Part shown: one piece after another, positions 4,614 through 6,082 of the stretch
How the letters are laid out: the number at the start of each line of letters is the position of its first letter
How positions within the stretch are numbered: the first letter of the stretch is position 1
DNA from: Collinsella sp.
GTDB taxonomy: Bacteria; Actinomycetota; Coriobacteriia; Coriobacteriales; Coriobacteriaceae
Reading direction: 5' to 3'
Assembly (NCBI GenBank): GCA_020025115.1
Contig: JAHHSP010000077.1
Coordinates: forward strand, 1 to 6,082
Length of the DNA stretch: 6,082 nt
The notes under the pieces: model-generated
Told to the model about the DNA's origin: nothing
Database searches by the model: none
The model's input: the letters and a program-made list of their open reading frames with translations, nothing else
Translations under genes and position numbers: made by a program

Positions 4614-6082
4614 GTGAAGGGCAGTAGGTTTGCAATGACGGCTGTCGCCGCTGCGATGGTCGGCGTCTTGGGCTTTTCGGCTCCGGCGCTCGCCGCACAG
4701 GGCTACGGCAAAGTCAAAGTCGACCGCGCGGCCGACAGCGTCACCATTGGCAACGATGCATTCGCACGCACGTTCAGCTGGAAAAACAACAAGCTGACAA
4801 CAACGGAGATCGATAACAAACTCGGCAAGACCAAGCTCGTTCCGGGCGAGGGCTCCGAGGAGTTCGTGCTCGAGAACGTGGTTGTCCCCGATCGTCAGGA
4901 GCCCGCTACGCCGCTGGTCAGCGTGAAGCCCGGCTCGGTGCGCGTGCACGGCTCCAGCGAGCAGGCCGACGAGGGTGGTCATCCGAGCTCGTTGGCCGTC
5001 GACGGCAATCCTCAGACGTACTGGGCCTCGACGGCCCACGACGATTCTGCGGATCCGACTTTCGAAGTCGATTTTGGCCGAAGGGTTTCGCTCAGCACCA
5101 TCGTGTACACGCCTCGCTATGATGCGAGCGCCGGATACGAGTGCACGGGTCAGGTGCTGAAGGTCGATGTCCAGAAGAAGACGGGCGACACATGGACGTC
5201 GGTCAAGCAGTTTACGCTCAAGTCCGGCAAGCAGGGCTGTGCCAAGCAGGACCTTCAGCTCGATAGCGCTGTCGAGACCACCGCGATTCGCCTGGTGGTC
5301 AAAGAGTCCTATCACTGGCAGCAGGAAAACAGGAACAAAATCGCCAACATCGCGGAGCTCGACTGCCTGGATGCCGACGGCACTTCGCTGATCGGCGGTG
5401 CATCGGCGGGTCGGTGGACGGTTAAGGCCACTTCTGACCAGGGAGCTTCCGACGGCGGCGGCATCAACGCGCTCATCGACGGCAACACGGGCACGTACTG
5501 GCACTCTCGCTACAGCGATGTCCAGGGTGCCACGGGAACCAAGGGCCAGATGCCCGTCAACGTGACGCTCGACCGTGGCGCGAGCGCCCTCGAGTTCTCC
5601 ACGCTCGGCTATTTCCCGCGCTCCACGAGCGCGAATGGCAACTGGGAGGAGTTCGAGCTTTACGCGGCCGACAGCGAGGAGGGGCTCTTTAGCCCCGAGA
5701 ACGTGGTGAAGGCCGCCGACGGCTCCACCACGTTCAAGGTCTCTTATGCCGGTATGTATGGCTCGGGCGCGGAAGCCGGCGCCAAGTGGAACTACTTTGG
5801 CCTCGAAAAAGCCTGCGACAAGCGGTTTGTGGGCATTAGCGTGACCAAGGGCCAGGGCGGCGGCTTTGCCGCCGGCGGCGAAGTCGACCTCTTTGGCGGC
5901 GAGGCGTTCACGTCTTGCGATATGGGCGGCTCCGCGATCACGGCCTCTTCCCTCACGGTGAAGGGCGAGCGCAAGGTCGAGAACGGCGAGCATGAGATCA
6001 ACGGCACCGCCAAGAGCGGCAAGCGCGACACGTTGTCCTTCGAGCCTTTTGCGTTCGGCACGGATGACAACGCCGTGATCGA
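4614..6082 (+). CDS. N-terminal part of a large secreted glycan-active protein with two CBM32 (F5/8 type C) modules (3' end outside window)
   Basis: The frame starts at GTG 4614 and stays open to the window edge, giving 489 residues. Residues 1-27 are a signal peptide: MKGSRF, a hydrophobic core, then PALA with cleavage likely at ALA|AQ. Residues 36-100 form a beta-rich domain (SVTIGNDAFARTFSWKNNKL and GEGSEEFVL), similar by eye to N-terminal beta-sandwich domains of big extracellular glycosidases. The first CBM32-like module spans about 104-250 (AVDGNPQTYWAS, TIVYTPRYD) and the second about 265-430 (LIDGNTGTYWHSRYS, then GGGFAAGGEVDLFGG). From about 441 another beta domain seems to begin (LTVKGERKVENGEHEINGTA). 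The protein is inferred to be exported and sugar-binding; CBM32 modules typically bind galactose or amino sugars in host glycans. No catalytic domain is visible, so no enzyme name is given. It may be a relative of gene 1, with the same orientation and module set. Upstream lie a DasR-like site and a G9 tract. Confidence 0.9.
   Translation, partial: MKGSRFAMTAVAAAMVGVLGFSAPALAAQGYGKVKVDRAADSVTIGNDAFARTFSWKNNKLTTTEIDNKLGKTKLVPGEGSEEFVLENVVVPDRQEPATPLVSVKPGSVRVHGSSEQADEGGHPSSLAVDGNPQTYWASTAHDDSADPTFEVDFGRRVSLSTIVYTPRYDASAGYECTGQVLKVDVQKKTGDTWTSVKQFTLKSGKQGCAKQDLQLDSAVETTAIRLVVKESYHWQQENRNKIANIAELDCLDADGTSLIGGASAGRWTVKATSDQGASDGGGINALIDGNTGTYWHSRYSDVQGATGTKGQMPVNVTLDRGASALEFSTLGYFPRSTSANGNWEEFELYAADSEEGLFSPENVVKAADGSTTFKVSYAGMYGSGAEAGAKWNYFGLEKACDKRFVGISVTKGQGGGFAAGGEVDLFGGEAFTSCDMGGSAITASSLTVKGERKVENGEHEINGTAKSGKRDTLSFEPFAFGTDDNAVI

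Noticed and set aside
4491..5993. Minus-strand open frame of 500 codons opposite gene 3
   Set aside because: The + strand frame starts with a strong ribosome site and a signal peptide and contains two CBM32 modules. The antisense frame is rich in Ala, Arg and Val with no recognisable domain.

Overview
The window is GC-rich and codes densely on the + strand. The most likely source is a gut actinobacterium of the class Coriobacteriia (Collinsella, Enorma or Olsenella type). This is inferred from high GC with Actinobacteria-like codon use, very large exported glycan-active proteins carrying CBM32, LamG and FIVAR modules with a sortase tail, and a BaiCD/FadH-type flavin reductase, a family that is abundant in these anaerobes. 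No marker gene is present, so the taxonomy is not proven.

There are three genes, all on the + strand, and two of them are cut by the window edges. (1) Bases 1-2044 hold the C-terminal 680 residues of a cell-surface protein. It starts in the closing beta-strands of what looks like a glycoside hydrolase core, then has an Ig-like module, a LamG-like module, a CBM32 (F5/8 type C) module, two FIVAR-like helical modules, a Ser/Gly/Lys linker and a non-canonical sorting signal (LVKTG, hydrophobic segment, basic tail). (2) Bases 2310-4259 hold a complete 649-residue FMN/4Fe-4S/FAD oxidoreductase of the old yellow enzyme / 2,4-dienoyl-CoA reductase family. (3) From 4614 to the right edge is the N-terminal 489 residues of a second large secreted protein: signal peptide, an N-terminal beta domain and two CBM32 modules. 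Its catalytic part, if any, lies outside the window.

The three genes look like separate transcription units. A strong 15-bp hairpin with a T-run follows gene 1, and a 12-bp GC hairpin with a T-run follows gene 2. The 354-base gap before gene 3 carries a perfect CTGGT-N4-ACCAG palindrome resembling DasR/NagR (GntR/HutC-type) operators, further half-sites of the same sequence, and a run of nine G. The two outer genes appear to serve capture and breakdown of host or dietary glycans (CBM32 modules commonly bind Gal/GalNAc/GlcNAc-type sugars). The middle gene is a cytoplasmic NAD(P)H-dependent reductase of unknown substrate, and nothing in the sequence ties it functionally to the glycan genes.

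No RNA gene, insertion sequence, CRISPR array or phage gene is visible. The long minus-strand open frames are by-products of high GC. I do not see a wholly new system. The most rewarding leads are the operator/G-tract region before gene 3, the altered active-site motif of the reductase, and the proline-less sorting signal.
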